Below the pieces are notes generated by a model that had not been told where the DNA came from, made no database searches, and saw only the letters and a list, made by a program, of their open reading frames with translations. DNA of 64,000 nucleotides. Origin: Lichenicoccus sp965276875 (GTDB lineage: Bacteria; Pseudomonadota; Alphaproteobacteria; Acetobacterales; Acetobacteraceae). A program made the position numbers and the translations under genes. The DNA is taken from positions 372,001 to 436,000 of the forward strand of contig NZ_OZ255701.1 in assembly GCF_965276875.1 (NCBI RefSeq), written 5' to 3'. Of this stretch, positions 43,839 through 52,009 are shown in pieces (position 1 is the first letter of the stretch; each line of letters starts with the position of its first letter).

Positions 43839-44663
43839 ATGTTCTCAGTCAGCGACGCCGCCGAGATGAACCAGGTGCTGCGCGCCGCCGCACGACTCGA
43901 AATCCTGCCGCGGTTCCGCCGCCTGACCCCCGACGCAATCCGCACCAAGTCCGGACCGCACGACCTGGTCACAATCGCCGACGAAGCCGCAGAAGTGCTG
44001 ATCACCGAGGGCCTCACCCGCCTGCATCCGGACGCCCTGATCGTCGGCGAGGAAGCCAGCTCCCGCGACCCGACCCTGCTCGACCGCCTTGGCAACGCGG
44101 ACCTCGCCATCGTCGTCGATCCGATCGACGGCACCTCGAACTACGCCGCCGGCGTGCCGCTGTTCGGCGTCATGGCCGCCGTCATCAGCCGCGGCGAAGT
44201 CGTGGCCTCGATTATCCACGACCCGATCAGCGACGACAGCGCGATTGCGGTGCGCGGGCAGGGCGCCTGGAGCGAAGCCGCCGACGGCACCCGAACGCCG
44301 CTGCGCGCCGCGGCCCCCACGTCCCCAAATTTGATGACCGGCCAGGTCGCCTGCCGCTATTTGCCGGATGACCTGCGCGACACCGTCTCCCGCAACCTCG
44401 TCCACGTCGCCGGCTCCTGGGACTACCGCTGCGCCGCCCACGCCTACCGCACCCTCGCCGCAGGAGACTGCCACTTCCTGATCTTCAACCGCCTGATGCC
44501 CTGGGACCACCTGCCAGGCACGCTGCTGCACAGCGAAGCCGGCGGCTTTGCCGCCCATTTCGACGGCTCCCCCTACCGCCCCGCCAACCGCACCGGCGGC
44601 CTGATCTGCGCCCCGGACCAGGAGAGCTGGCTGGCCTTACGCGCTTTGCTAATGCCAGAGTAA
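43839..44663 (+). CDS. inositol monophosphatase family phosphatase
   Basis: Mg-dependent sugar- or inositol-phosphate phosphatase of 274 residues. IVGEEASSRDP (metal-binding Glu), VVDPIDGTSNYAAGVPLFGV (the hallmark DPIDGT) and MPWDHLPGTLLHSEAGG (WD motif) are all present. The exact substrate cannot be read from the sequence; histidinol-phosphate, inositol phosphate or 3'-phosphoadenosine-type substrates are options. Last gene of the + strand ntr-hfq-hflX run, ending just before a hairpin terminator. Confidence 0.9.
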   Translation: MFSVSDAAEMNQVLRAAARLEILPRFRRLTPDAIRTKSGPHDLVTIADEAAEVLITEGLTRLHPDALIVGEEASSRDPTLLDRLGNADLAIVVDPIDGTSNYAAGVPLFGVMAAVISRGEVVASIIHDPISDDSAIAVRGQGAWSEAADGTRTPLRAAAPTSPNLMTGQVACRYLPDDLRDTVSRNLVHVAGSWDYRCAAHAYRTLAAGDCHFLIFNRLMPWDHLPGTLLHSEAGGFAAHFDGSPYRPANRTGGLICAPDQESWLALRALLMPE

Positions 44664-44668
44664 GTCAT

Positions 44669-44709
44669 GGGGCTCTGCCCCAAACCCCGCTGGGGCCTTT
44701 AGGCCCCAG
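44669..44709. terminator. bidirectional hairpin / REP-like element between convergent genes
   Basis: Two adjacent hairpins: GGGGC-TCT-GCCCC (44669-44681) and an 8-bp stem CTGGGGCC-TTTA-GGCCCCAG (44690-44709). The element lies between the phosphatase gene (+) and mazG (-), and the mazG stop codon is in the second loop. The string resembles the short G/C palindromes dispersed in many alphaproteobacterial genomes. The terminator role is inferred from position. Confidence 0.65.
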
Positions 44710-45484
44710 ACCCCAATTCGTTAAGTTTGACTGCTTGCCACAGCGCCTCCATCTGCTCCAGCGAGTGCTCCTGCAGCGACGATCCCGCCTGCTCCACGTG
44801 CGCCTCCATCGCCTCGAACCGGCGCGCGAACTTGTCATTGGCGCCGCGCAGGCAGACCTCCGGGTCCAAACCAAGCTGCCGCGCCACATTGGCTGTCGCG
44901 AACAACACATCGCCAAGCTCGTCCGCAAGCCTCGCCCGATCGCCTGCCGCGAGTTCCTCCCGCAGCTCCAGCGTCTCTTCCTCCAGCTTGTCGACCGCCC
45001 GCGCCGGCTCAGCCCAATCAAACCCAACCCGCGCAGCCCGCGCGCTCAACTTGCAGGCACGGGTGAGGGCAGGCAGGCCCCGCGGAATACCAGCAAGCAC
45101 CCCGGTCTCGGCCCGACGCACGCGCTCAGCCGCCTTGCTCTCCTCCCAGAAATCCGCGCGCAGGGCCGCATCACCGAACACATGCGGATGCCGCCGCACC
45201 AGCTTGTCGGCAATCCGCTTTGCCACATCGTCAAAGCCGAACAAACCAGCTTCCTCCGCCAGGCACGCCTGATAAACCACCTGCAGCAGCAAATCCCCAA
45301 GCTCGTCAGGCAGGGCTTCGAAGTCGCGCTGTGCAATCGCGTCGGCGACCTCATAGGCCTCCTCGATCGCATAAGGTGCGATGCTGTCGAAATCCTGTGC
45401 CAGGTCCCAGGCGCAACCGGTCTCGGGATGGCGAAGTGCCGCCATGATATCCAGCAGCCGGCGGGTTTGGCTCTCGGCGGTCAT
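44699..45484 (-). CDS. mazG: nucleoside triphosphate pyrophosphohydrolase MazG
   Basis: House-cleaning NTP pyrophosphatase of 261 residues, with two MazG domains in tandem. The first contains EEAYEVADAI with PDELGDLLLQVVYQA. The second contains KLEEETLELREEL with DELGDVLFATANVARQLG, providing the EExxE and ExxD metal sites. CAWDLAQDFDSIAPYAIEEA is the expected N-terminal block. The last codons, encoding GSGA, run into the hairpin element at 44690-44709, so the C-terminus seems to have been shaped by the repeat. Confidence 0.95.
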   Translation of the reverse strand: MTAESQTRRLLDIMAALRHPETGCAWDLAQDFDSIAPYAIEEAYEVADAIAQRDFEALPDELGDLLLQVVYQACLAEEAGLFGFDDVAKRIADKLVRRHPHVFGDAALRADFWEESKAAERVRRAETGVLAGIPRGLPALTRACKLSARAARVGFDWAEPARAVDKLEEETLELREELAAGDRARLADELGDVLFATANVARQLGLDPEVCLRGANDKFARRFEAMEAHVEQAGSSLQEHSLEQMEALWQAVKLNELGSGA

Positions 45485-45566
45485 TCTGAGCGTCTCAAGG
45501 GAACTCCGTCACATCGGAATGGATTTTGATAACCGTCTGAACGCGCTACGATCCACCTCTGGAGGC

Positions 45567-45842
45567 ATGTTCAACGTGTCGGACAGTCAACACAGGCCAT
45601 GGTTCGCACCAAAGCGCTACGGCTATAGGGCAGGGCTCCCGATAACCTGGCAGGGATGGGGAAGCCTCGCTTCGTTTCTCTTCATCAGCCTATGTCCTTG
45701 GTTGGCGCTTTCGATCCCGGTGCTGAGCCGGCATCACACCGTGGGAATCACTGTCCTCGGCATAGTGGCCGACACCGCAGCTTCGACCGCATTTCTCTCC
45801 ATCTGCAAATCACGAACTGACGGCGGCTGGCATTGGCGCTGA
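45567..45842 (+). CDS. small membrane protein with WFAPKRYGYRAGLP signature
   Basis: A protein of 91 residues from ATG 45567, or 107 from ATG 45519. WFAPKRYGYRAGLPITWQGW is followed by two hydrophobic segments (LASFLFISLCPWLALSIPV and HTVGITVLGIVADTAASTAF). It ends GGWHWR. I recognise this as a conserved but uncharacterised small membrane protein type in alphaproteobacteria. The GGAGG before ATG 45567 is only one base away, so the upstream ATG may be the real start. It lies between mazG (divergent) and a toxin-antitoxin pair. Confidence 0.6.
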   Translation: MFNVSDSQHRPWFAPKRYGYRAGLPITWQGWGSLASFLFISLCPWLALSIPVLSRHHTVGITVLGIVADTAASTAFLSICKSRTDGGWHWR

Positions 45843-45891
45843 AGCGGCAACACCTGAACGCCAAAGCCACCACCACGCAGGACGGCTCCCG

Positions 45892-46125
45892 ATGACCACC
45901 AATACCTTCAACATACACGCGGCAAAGACGCAGTTCTCGAAGCTGGTTGAGCTTGCCGAGGCTGGGGATGAGGTTGTCATCGCGCGCGACGGCATGCCTG
46001 TCGCGAAGCTGATCCGGTTCGTGCGCCCGAGCGCGCTCGAATTCGGAACATTGCGGGGCAGACTGACCGCGCACGAGGATTTTGATGATGCACTTTCGCC
46101 CGAAGCGCTGATCCATCTTCGATAA
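45892..46125 (+). CDS. Phd/YefM-family antitoxin
   Basis: A 77-residue DNA-binding antitoxin. The pattern FNIHAAKTQFSKLVELAEAG followed by DEVVIARDGMPVAKLIRF is the Phd/YefM N-terminal fold. The C-terminal end (LSPEALIHLR) would wrap the toxin. Followed 21 bases later by a PIN toxin gene. Both frames are open, so this module looks functional. Confidence 0.9.
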   Translation: MTTNTFNIHAAKTQFSKLVELAEAGDEVVIARDGMPVAKLIRFVRPSALEFGTLRGRLTAHEDFDDALSPEALIHLR

Positions 46126-46146
46126 TGCTCAGAAAATCGACACTCC

Positions 46147-46530
46147 ATGGCGACCTATCTCTTCGACACGAACATCATCATCCGCGTGCTGAACGGCACG
46201 ACGATAAGTCCAGCTGGCCTCTCGATCCTGGTCGACGCCACCAACGACTTCCTGTTTTCGGTGGCGAGCCTGTGGGAGATGCAGATCAAGGTCACGCTCA
46301 GCAAGTTGCAGCTGGCGCTGCCGATCGCCGATATCGCGCGCGAACTCGCACGGCAACGCGTGCAGGATCAGCGGCTCGGGGTAAAGCACATCGTGCGTCT
46401 TGAGCAACTCCCACCGCATCATGGCGACCCATTCGACTGTCTATTGGTCGCGCAAGCGATCGAACGCGAGGTTCGGTTGCTCAGCACCGACCAGAAGCTC
46501 AGCACCTACCCGAACACCCTCATCGTCTAG
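46147..46530 (+). CDS. PIN-domain toxin (VapC type)
   Basis: A 127-residue PIN ribonuclease. It begins MATYLFDTNIIIRVL (first Asp), has ASLWEMQIKV (Glu), and HHGDPFDCLLVAQAIERE (third and fourth acidic residues), then LLSTDQKLSTY. This is the subgroup usually paired with Phd-type antitoxins, which matches the gene upstream. Complete. Confidence 0.9.
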   Translation: MATYLFDTNIIIRVLNGTTISPAGLSILVDATNDFLFSVASLWEMQIKVTLSKLQLALPIADIARELARQRVQDQRLGVKHIVRLEQLPPHHGDPFDCLLVAQAIEREVRLLSTDQKLSTYPNTLIV

Positions 46531-46622
46531 GTCGGCGGCATGATGTTTGAACGCCCCTAAAGGCAGAATGGCCGCTCGAAATTCCTCGGGCACCTGGGCC
46601 CCTTGGTGCTAGAGTTGCAACT

Positions 46623-47198
46623 ATGAGCATCGCTCTCCGCAAGCCAATGACGCAGGACGAGTTCTTCGACTGGGCAGAGGCCCAGGACGAACGCTATGAG
46701 TTCGACGGCTTTCAGCCCGTTGCCATGACTGGCGGCTCCGGCAACCATGCCAGGATCACTCGCAACATCAATCTGCAGCTCAGCCTCCGCCTGGAAGACA
46801 GCGGCCCCTGCGAGGCACTGGCGTCCGATGCCGGCGTGCAGACCGAAGGCAAGACTGTTCGCTACCCCGACGGAGTGGTGACCTGCAGCCCATTCGACGG
46901 ACGCAATCGCCTGGTCCCCAACCCCGTGATCGTCATTGAGGTAGTCAGCCCGTCATCTGTCAGGGAAGACCGGATAATCAAGCCGGACGAATACGCCGTG
47001 GTCCCCTCGATCAAGCGCTATGTGATCGTCGAGCAGACCGTTATCGGTCTCACCGTCCTCTGGCGCGAAAACAACGAGCCATGGCACTTCCAGACCCTGA
47101 AGGCCGGCGACACCTTGGCACTGCCAGAGATCACCGCCGAAATCCCGGTAGACAGCCTTTACGCCCGCGTCAACTTCGACGAGCTGGGAGAGCAATAG
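46623..47198 (+). CDS. Uma2-family (DUF820) putative endonuclease
   Basis: A 191-residue member of the restriction-endonuclease-like superfamily. Motifs are MTQDEFFDWAEAQDERYEFD, VRYPDGVVTC (PD catalytic), and PVIVIEVVSPSS (ExV-type core), followed by DEYAVVPSIKRYVIVEQ in place of the usual K-Y-x-x-IPSV-E-Y block. Function is unknown in general, though nuclease activity is presumed. Stand-alone gene in the accessory block, 92 bases after the PIN toxin. Confidence 0.85.
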   Translation: MSIALRKPMTQDEFFDWAEAQDERYEFDGFQPVAMTGGSGNHARITRNINLQLSLRLEDSGPCEALASDAGVQTEGKTVRYPDGVVTCSPFDGRNRLVPNPVIVIEVVSPSSVREDRIIKPDEYAVVPSIKRYVIVEQTVIGLTVLWRENNEPWHFQTLKAGDTLALPEITAEIPVDSLYARVNFDELGEQ

Positions 47199-47278
47199 CC
47201 GTCAGCACTGCCCAGCCTGTCCCGCGTGTGCTCGCGGGTTCGGCCTTGTGGAGTGCCGTGGCACGATCCTCAATGGTG

Positions 47279-47908
47279 TCACGGCTGCGTCGAGCCAAAG
47301 CTCGCACGGCCGGAGATCAGCTCCCACCAGGCCTGGACGCCAGGCAGCCCGAGGAACTCGTCCTTGTGGGGGGTCATGGCAACGTAGGCGAGGATCGGCG
47401 CAAGATAGAGGTCGGCGATGCTGACATCCTGGCCCGCAAGGTAGGGCGAGCCGCCCCTGATCCGCATCAGTTCGCCGATGACCAACTTGCCGGTCTCGAT
47501 GCCGCTGTGGTGCATCTCCTCGTTCTTGCCGCCGACGAAGTCGGGGAAGAGATGGTAGGCCACGACACCGCCGACGAGGGCGCCGTAGCCGTAGCTATCG
47601 ATGATGCTGGTCACCATGTCCATCCGCGCCGCGTCCCCAGGGTCCGAGGGCACAAGCGCCGGGCCGGACAGGAGGGCGTTCAGGTAACGCGTGATCGCGA
47701 GCGTCTCGATGATCCGGAAGCCGTCCACATCCACGACCGGCACCTTGCCGAACGGATGGCGCTTCAGGTGTTCCTGGCTTTTCGGCTCGCCTGCGAGAAC
47801 GTTGACCGGCACCTGCTCATAGTCGGTGACGTCCTTCTCGGCGAGCAGCATGCGCACCGTCCGGACATAGGTTGAACCGTTGAAGCCCCAGAGCGTGATC
47901 TTGGTCAT
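47279..47908 (-). CDS. glutathione S-transferase family protein
   Basis: A 209-residue protein. An N-terminal thioredoxin-fold domain (ITLWGFNGSTYVRTVRMLLA, FGKVPVVDVDGFRIIETLAI with the cis-Pro and Glu-Thr glutathione-contact positions) precedes an all-helical domain (AGQDVSIADLYLAPILAYVA). The start ATG 47908 has GGGAGG about 8 bases upstream. Longer in-frame starts lack support. Substrate unknown. Confidence 0.9.
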   Translation of the reverse strand: MTKITLWGFNGSTYVRTVRMLLAEKDVTDYEQVPVNVLAGEPKSQEHLKRHPFGKVPVVDVDGFRIIETLAITRYLNALLSGPALVPSDPGDAARMDMVTSIIDSYGYGALVGGVVAYHLFPDFVGGKNEEMHHSGIETGKLVIGELMRIRGGSPYLAGQDVSIADLYLAPILAYVAMTPHKDEFLGLPGVQAWWELISGRASFGSTQP

Positions 47909-48357
47909 GTGGATCCTCCCAGAGAAAAGCCGTCGCGTCGAACGGGTCGCGTTCCAACCGACAGCGACAGCTGCTGTAAGAAGGGTCAGGTTTGGCCAAG
48001 GTTTCCGCGTCAATGCCGGAACTTGGCAACCTTTGCCGCAAGTAAAACCCGAACGGCATGGTATGGACTTGGTTGCGCGCGTCGATCGGCGGATCGTCCG
48101 GGGGCTCGATCCTGTCGGCCGGTGCGGTGGAGCAGCGCTTTTTGGGCCCAGCATTGTCGGCAACGACCCTGGTCAGCATGATGGCCTCAATACTAACCAC
48201 CCTGGGGCTGGCGAGTGGGCTGGCTCGGATCCTCGGTGTGGCCACCCGGCACAACGAGGCTGGTCCCTACGGAAAACCTTGCAGACGCCAAAGGAACGCT
48301 AGCAGGACGACAGACCAAGCATCACATAGAATACGGATATTGCGAGCGGATTGACCG
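47909..48357. other. gene-free stretch
   Basis: About 450 bp between the glutathione transferase start and a Phd-type antitoxin. Open frames here have no ribosome site and no recognisable product. One short frame contains a hydrophobic run (about 48178-48240) that might be a chance or decayed membrane segment. It probably contains the promoters of both flanking genes. Confidence 0.4.
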
Positions 48358-48618
48358 ATGCAGCGATTCACGACGGCGGACCTGAACAGGCAAGTAGGCG
48401 CGATCACTGACGCGGCGATGCGCGCACCGGTTGTCATCACACACCATCGCCGCCCGCGCTTCGTGTTGATGAGCGTCGACGAATACGAGCGATTGGCGAA
48501 AACCAGCCCAAGCGACCCGCGCACGCACTTTACATTGGAAGACATGCCACAGGAGATCGAGGAGGGCCTACTCGGGCTGTCTGATCAGTACGAGCGTGAG
48601 CACGGGCATGACGGCTGA
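48358..48618 (+). CDS. Phd/YefM-family antitoxin
   Basis: An 86-residue antitoxin with FTTADLNRQVGAITDAAMRA and PVVITHHRRPRFVLMSVDEYERL, a Phd/YefM fold. The acidic C-terminus (LTLEDMPQEIEEGLLGL-like, around residues 62-78) is the toxin-binding part. Its last 11 bases overlap the ATG of the downstream PemK-like gene, indicating one module. The antitoxin frame is intact. Confidence 0.85.
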   Translation: MQRFTTADLNRQVGAITDAAMRAPVVITHHRRPRFVLMSVDEYERLAKTSPSDPRTHFTLEDMPQEIEEGLLGLSDQYEREHGHDG

Positions 48619-49041
48619 CGAGGTCCGCACAGGCCTTGTCATCAGCTACCGCTTCTTATGGGTCGGGAACATGACCAAGGCGCGGAGCATGGCCGCAAGG
48701 CACGTCCAACCTGCGTTGTGGTGCCGATCACGGGCAAAAGCGACCGGGTGGCACTGTTCCCGATGACGACACAGGAGCCGGGAGCGAACCGGCTTGCCCT
48801 GCGTGTCCCCGAGACCGAGCGCCGGCGGCTCAAGCTAAGCGGTACGATGCAGAGCTGGATACTGGTAGACGAGGGAAACATTGACGTGCTGCCCGGTTCC
48901 TACCACGTCGAGCCGATCAGCTACGATCCGCCAACCCACGCCTACGGACACTTCAGTGAGGCATTCATGCGCCAAGTCTTGCAGACGCTAGCCAAGGCAA
49001 TCCGGACCAAAAGAATAAAACTTGTTAAACGGCCAGAGTAG
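48608..49041 (+). pseudogene. PemK/MazF-like toxin gene, frameshifted near the N-terminus
   Basis: The frame starting at ATG 48608 reads MTADEVRTGLVISYRFLW. The rest of the protein (REHDQGAEHGRKARPTCVVV, FPMTTQEPGANRLALRVPE, WILVDEGN) is in another frame. The join lies at about 48655-48665. A single missing base would restore 145 codons. Alternatively, translation may start at the internal ATG 48658 and make a 127-residue product lacking the first strand. The fold assignment (PemK-like growth inhibitor) is moderately sure, from the R-P-x-x-V-V and W-x-x-x-D-E-x-N pattern. Confidence 0.6.
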
Positions 49042-49169
49042 AAGGAAGTGCTGCATGGGTAACCGTCTTGCCCTTGGTTGTTTCGAAAGCGCAGAGCGAC
49101 ACTGATCCACAAGACACAATAGGAAGGGCATCGGGAAAAAGCTGCTTCACCCAACGACCTCAGCTTCAT

Positions 49170-49218
49170 TGTTGCAACCGGTTAGAAATGTCCAGTTGGA
49201 AGCCGGATAGAAATGTCC
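49170..49218 (+). repeat. left terminal inverted repeat of the IS
   Basis: TGTTGCAA followed by CCGGTTAGAAATGTCC (49178-49193) and a second box CCGGATAGAAATGTCC (49203-49218), 25 bp apart. It matches the reverse complement of the right end in both boxes. Confidence 0.85.
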
Positions 49219-49275
49219 TACTTCAGCTCGGTCGGACCTGATCGAGCCAGGGGTAACGGAAGGGCGGTCATCGGG

Positions 49276-49749
49276 TTACGTTGCCAGCTTCATTCCGAGG
49301 CGCTGATATAGGCGGGCGGCTCCGGTCGGATTGTCGACCACTACCTTCAAATCAAAATGCTCGGCACCCCGCGCTTGGAAGGAGGTAAAGGCTTGCAACA
49401 CGAGTGCTTCGCCGATGCCTCTGCGCCGCCATCTTTCAGCAACGGCCAAGTCCTTGAGAAAGGCGCTTGTCCAGCATTGGGCCAAGCCTGCAACTTGATC
49501 ATTCTCATCAATTGCGAGAAAAAACACCGACGGATCGTATTCTGGGTCCTGCCTCAACGCCGACCACCATTCATCAACGGGGCCAACATGGCCGCCGCCA
49601 TACTTGTAAGCTTCAACTAAAAGGTTATGCGCCTGTTCGATATGTTGACCGGCTTCAAATAAGGCGGGTCGAATACCGATAGGCCATACCGGCCGCCATT
49701 CGTCGCCTCGGAGTTCCTTTCGTAAGTGGATGAACGGAATATTTGTCAT
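49276..49749 (-). CDS. GNAT-family N-acetyltransferase inside the IS
   Basis: A 157-residue acetyltransferase. The acetyl-CoA loop reads LAVAERWRRRGIGEALVLQA (R-x-x-G-I-G), preceded by VAGLAQCWTSAFLKDLAV, and the C-terminal VVDNPTGAARLYQRLGMKL is the classic NxxAxxLYxxxGF-type element. The substrate (antibiotic, protein or metabolite) cannot be told. The gene begins 18 bases after the transposase stop and ends 57 bases before the inner left IS box, so it lies within the element and can be co-transcribed with the transposase. Confidence 0.88.
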   Translation of the reverse strand: MTNIPFIHLRKELRGDEWRPVWPIGIRPALFEAGQHIEQAHNLLVEAYKYGGGHVGPVDEWWSALRQDPEYDPSVFFLAIDENDQVAGLAQCWTSAFLKDLAVAERWRRRGIGEALVLQAFTSFQARGAEHFDLKVVVDNPTGAARLYQRLGMKLAT

Positions 49750-49767
49750 TGACGCATATCGAAAGCT

Positions 49768-51117
49768 TTATTCAGCACCACCAAGACTCCGGTTCCTATG
49801 CTGCTGTGACATCAGCGGGCAGCCTCGCGGTCGCTTGCGGGGAACATATCCCGCTCGCTCGCTGCTGGTTCGGATCCGCGGCACGGGCAGCGCCTTGGCC
49901 TGCATCTCCCGCACCATCGCCAGCGCCTCGCTCAGCCGCTTGTTCTCCACCACGGCCGCGTGCGTCACCCGCTGATCCTTCTCGAACGTCACGTAGGGTA
50001 GGGATACGCCGTTCCACCGCACCTCCGCTCGCCCATCGCCGAAGTCGAATAGCTCGACGTGCTTACCCGCAAGTGTCTCGGTCAACGCGTTGCGCTCAAG
50101 GATCAGGAGCTTACGCTGCCATGAGAGCTGCAGTTGCTGGCCGACATACCGCATCTCCCGACGGCACAGGACGTCGCGCAGCCGTGCCAGCGTGACCTTG
50201 AGAGGTCGATGCAGATCGCCGGGACGAGCAGGGGGCACGGCGAAGCGGGTGTTGAACCGCTCTACGAACGCTGGCAAGAAGACGTTTCCTGCCTCGATGG
50301 TGATGATGCCCTCACGACTCAGCTCCTTAACGAGCCGGTCCTGCAGCGTCCGGTTGACACGCTCAACGCGGCCTTTGGCTTGGCTGGAGTTGGCGCATAT
50401 GATTTCGATATTGAGTTCTGCCAGTGCCCGGCCGAACTGGGTCATGCCTTGACCAGCGATTGCATCGGGTTTGGCCACGCGGAACACGGTGTGCTTGTCG
50501 GAATAGAAGGCTACCGGGCAACCGTGGGTCGTCAGGTAGCCCTCCAGTGCGGCGAAGTAGCTGTGGGTGCTCTCACTCGGAACGAACCGCAGCTGCATCA
50601 GCCGGCTGGTGGCGTCGTCGATGAACACCAGCAGCGTGCAGGAGGGGTGCTCCGGACCAAACCAGCGGTGCTCGGAGCCGTCGATCTGCACCAGTTCGCC
50701 AGAATGCTCCCGCCGCGGCCGGCTCTGATGGAAGGTCCGCCGCTGCGCCCGAGTCAGCCAAAGCCCAGCTGCCCGCATCCAGCCACGGAGGGTCTCGCGC
50801 GGCACCCGCAGCCCATGCCGCTCCAGTAGCTGCTCCGAGGCCAAGGTAGGGCCATATCCCTGATACTGCGTGCGGATTAGCGTCAGGACCTGGTCGCGTA
50901 GCGCCGCAGGCCTGCGTCGGTTCGAGGGACGGCTGCGCAGGGCGTGCGCCAGGCTGGGAGCGCCACGCGTCCGGTATTTCTCGACCAAACGTCGGGTCTG
51001 CCGCGCCGTCAGCCCCAACAGCGCAGCCCCGGAGGCGACGCTACGACCGCCGTCAAGGATCTCCGCCAGCACGCCCACGCGATGCAGCTCGCGTCCGTCC
51101 ATCAGCACCAACCCCAT
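49768..51117 (-). CDS. DDE transposase of the IS1202/ISNCY type
   Basis: A 449-residue transposase. The N-terminal helix-turn-helix part (SVASGAALLGLTARQTRRLV) precedes an integrase-core domain with the acidic triad: QIDGSEHRWFG (D1), LLVFIDDATSRLMQL (D2) and NSSQAKGRVERVNRTLQD (E). The C-terminal part (LQLSWQRKLLILERNALT) fits this IS group. The start at 51117 lies 46 bases inside the right inner box. The frame is complete, so the element may be mobile. Confidence 0.9.
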   Translation of the reverse strand: MGLVLMDGRELHRVGVLAEILDGGRSVASGAALLGLTARQTRRLVEKYRTRGAPSLAHALRSRPSNRRRPAALRDQVLTLIRTQYQGYGPTLASEQLLERHGLRVPRETLRGWMRAAGLWLTRAQRRTFHQSRPRREHSGELVQIDGSEHRWFGPEHPSCTLLVFIDDATSRLMQLRFVPSESTHSYFAALEGYLTTHGCPVAFYSDKHTVFRVAKPDAIAGQGMTQFGRALAELNIEIICANSSQAKGRVERVNRTLQDRLVKELSREGIITIEAGNVFLPAFVERFNTRFAVPPARPGDLHRPLKVTLARLRDVLCRREMRYVGQQLQLSWQRKLLILERNALTETLAGKHVELFDFGDGRAEVRWNGVSLPYVTFEKDQRVTHAAVVENKRLSEALAMVREMQAKALPVPRIRTSSERAGYVPRKRPRGCPLMSQQHRNRSLGGAE

Positions 51118-51163
51118 GCTCAGCCTCCCAAAAGCCCCAGCATGAGCGCAGGCAGGAGACCAA

Positions 51164-51211
51164 GGACATTTCTATCCGGCTCAAAGCGGACATTTTAATC
51201 CGGCGCTTACA
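51164..51211 (-). repeat. right terminal inverted repeat of the IS
   Basis: Read inward on the minus strand: TGTAAGCG, CCGGATTAAAATGTCC (51203-51188), then CCGGATAGAAATGTCC (51179-51164), 24 bp apart. The inner box is identical to the left inner box. Confidence 0.85.
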
Positions 51212-51394
51212 CGCGTATGTCGTATAATACATATTATGCCAATCTAGGATCTTGGTTCGAAGCGTTGCCGCACGGCTTGTCCACACACGCACGCTAAGCC
51301 GCTTGTAAGGTTACTCCCGTATGAGCCCACAGCGATTTCGGTCTTGATGTCGCGCCGACATTTCTGTGCAGGTGGTAACGGGCGCGTGTTCACC

Positions 51395-51763
51395 TCAGGC
51401 GATGCAGATGCCGGGTACGGCAACAGGCTGGAACAGGTGCGGACTGATTACGGCGCTGTCGGGATATTCCCCTAGCCGTGCCCGGAACTCGGGGTTGCTG
51501 AAGGCATCACGAAACCGGGAAACCGACTCCCACACGGCATAGTTCAGGAAGACGCCGCTACCCGCAATGCCGCGATGAAGCTGGGTGGAAATGAAGCCCG
51601 GCTGGCGCTTCATGATCCCGGCATCTGCTGCCCAGACGGCGAACAGACGGTCGGCATCCTCGGACGGCACAATAAAGGTATTGATCAGGACGACGGGGCC
51701 GACCTCGCCCTTGAGCTGATCGGCCAAGGTGACGGCGGAGTCCATTTCAACGAACTTGGGCAT
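51395..51763 (-). CDS. antibiotic biosynthesis monooxygenase (ABM)-fold protein
   Basis: A 122-residue protein of the dimeric alpha-beta barrel superfamily. VVLINTFIVPSEDADRLFAV followed by MKRQPGFISTQLHRG and FLNYAVWESVSRFRDAFSNP is the ABM pattern. Typically these are small monooxygenases or quinol- or heme-related proteins; the substrate is unknown. An AAGGAGCC stretch precedes the ATG. It stands alone; the 180 bases between it and the IS hold no gene. Confidence 0.85.
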   Translation of the reverse strand: MPKFVEMDSAVTLADQLKGEVGPVVLINTFIVPSEDADRLFAVWAADAGIMKRQPGFISTQLHRGIAGSGVFLNYAVWESVSRFRDAFSNPEFRARLGEYPDSAVISPHLFQPVAVPGICIA

Positions 51764-52009
51764 GGCTAGGCTCCTTGTTTGGTGAGGATGACAACTGCGG
51801 CGATGCTACGTGCGGCCGCGCGTTGTCAATCTCGACGTGACAGGCCCATTGTCAAAATCTACTACAAGCACCCATAGCCCCGTTTGCGCATGGCGCAAAC
51901 CGACGACATCGCGGAAGCTTCACGCCAGGATGGCAAGAAGGCTTCCCACCGCCCATACCGGGAATTCTACGACCAGGAAGCATATGTCGGCGTCGCAATG
52001 AACTTCATT

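Larger units (their letters stand above)
49170..51211 (-). mobile_element. insertion sequence (IS1202/ISNCY-like) with a GNAT passenger gene
   Basis: A unit of about 2,042 bp. Both ends begin TGT-N5-CCGG and carry two copies of a 16-bp box CCGGATAGAAATGTCC in direct order, oppositely oriented at the two ends: 49178-49193 and 49203-49218 on the left, 51164-51179 and 51188-51203 on the right. Inside are a transposase gene and, downstream of it on the same strand, a GNAT gene, with no internal end sequence between them. No target duplication could be seen at the borders. Confidence 0.8.

Noticed and set aside
41246..44134. 962-codon open frame on the minus strand
   Set aside because: Antisense to ntrX, hfq, hflX and the phosphatase gene, all with clear families. 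Long antisense frames are expected at this GC content.
49041..51394. GNAT gene as a host gene between two separate IS copies
   Set aside because: Only one pair of IS ends is present, one outside the GNAT gene and one beyond the transposase start; no end sequence was found between the two genes.
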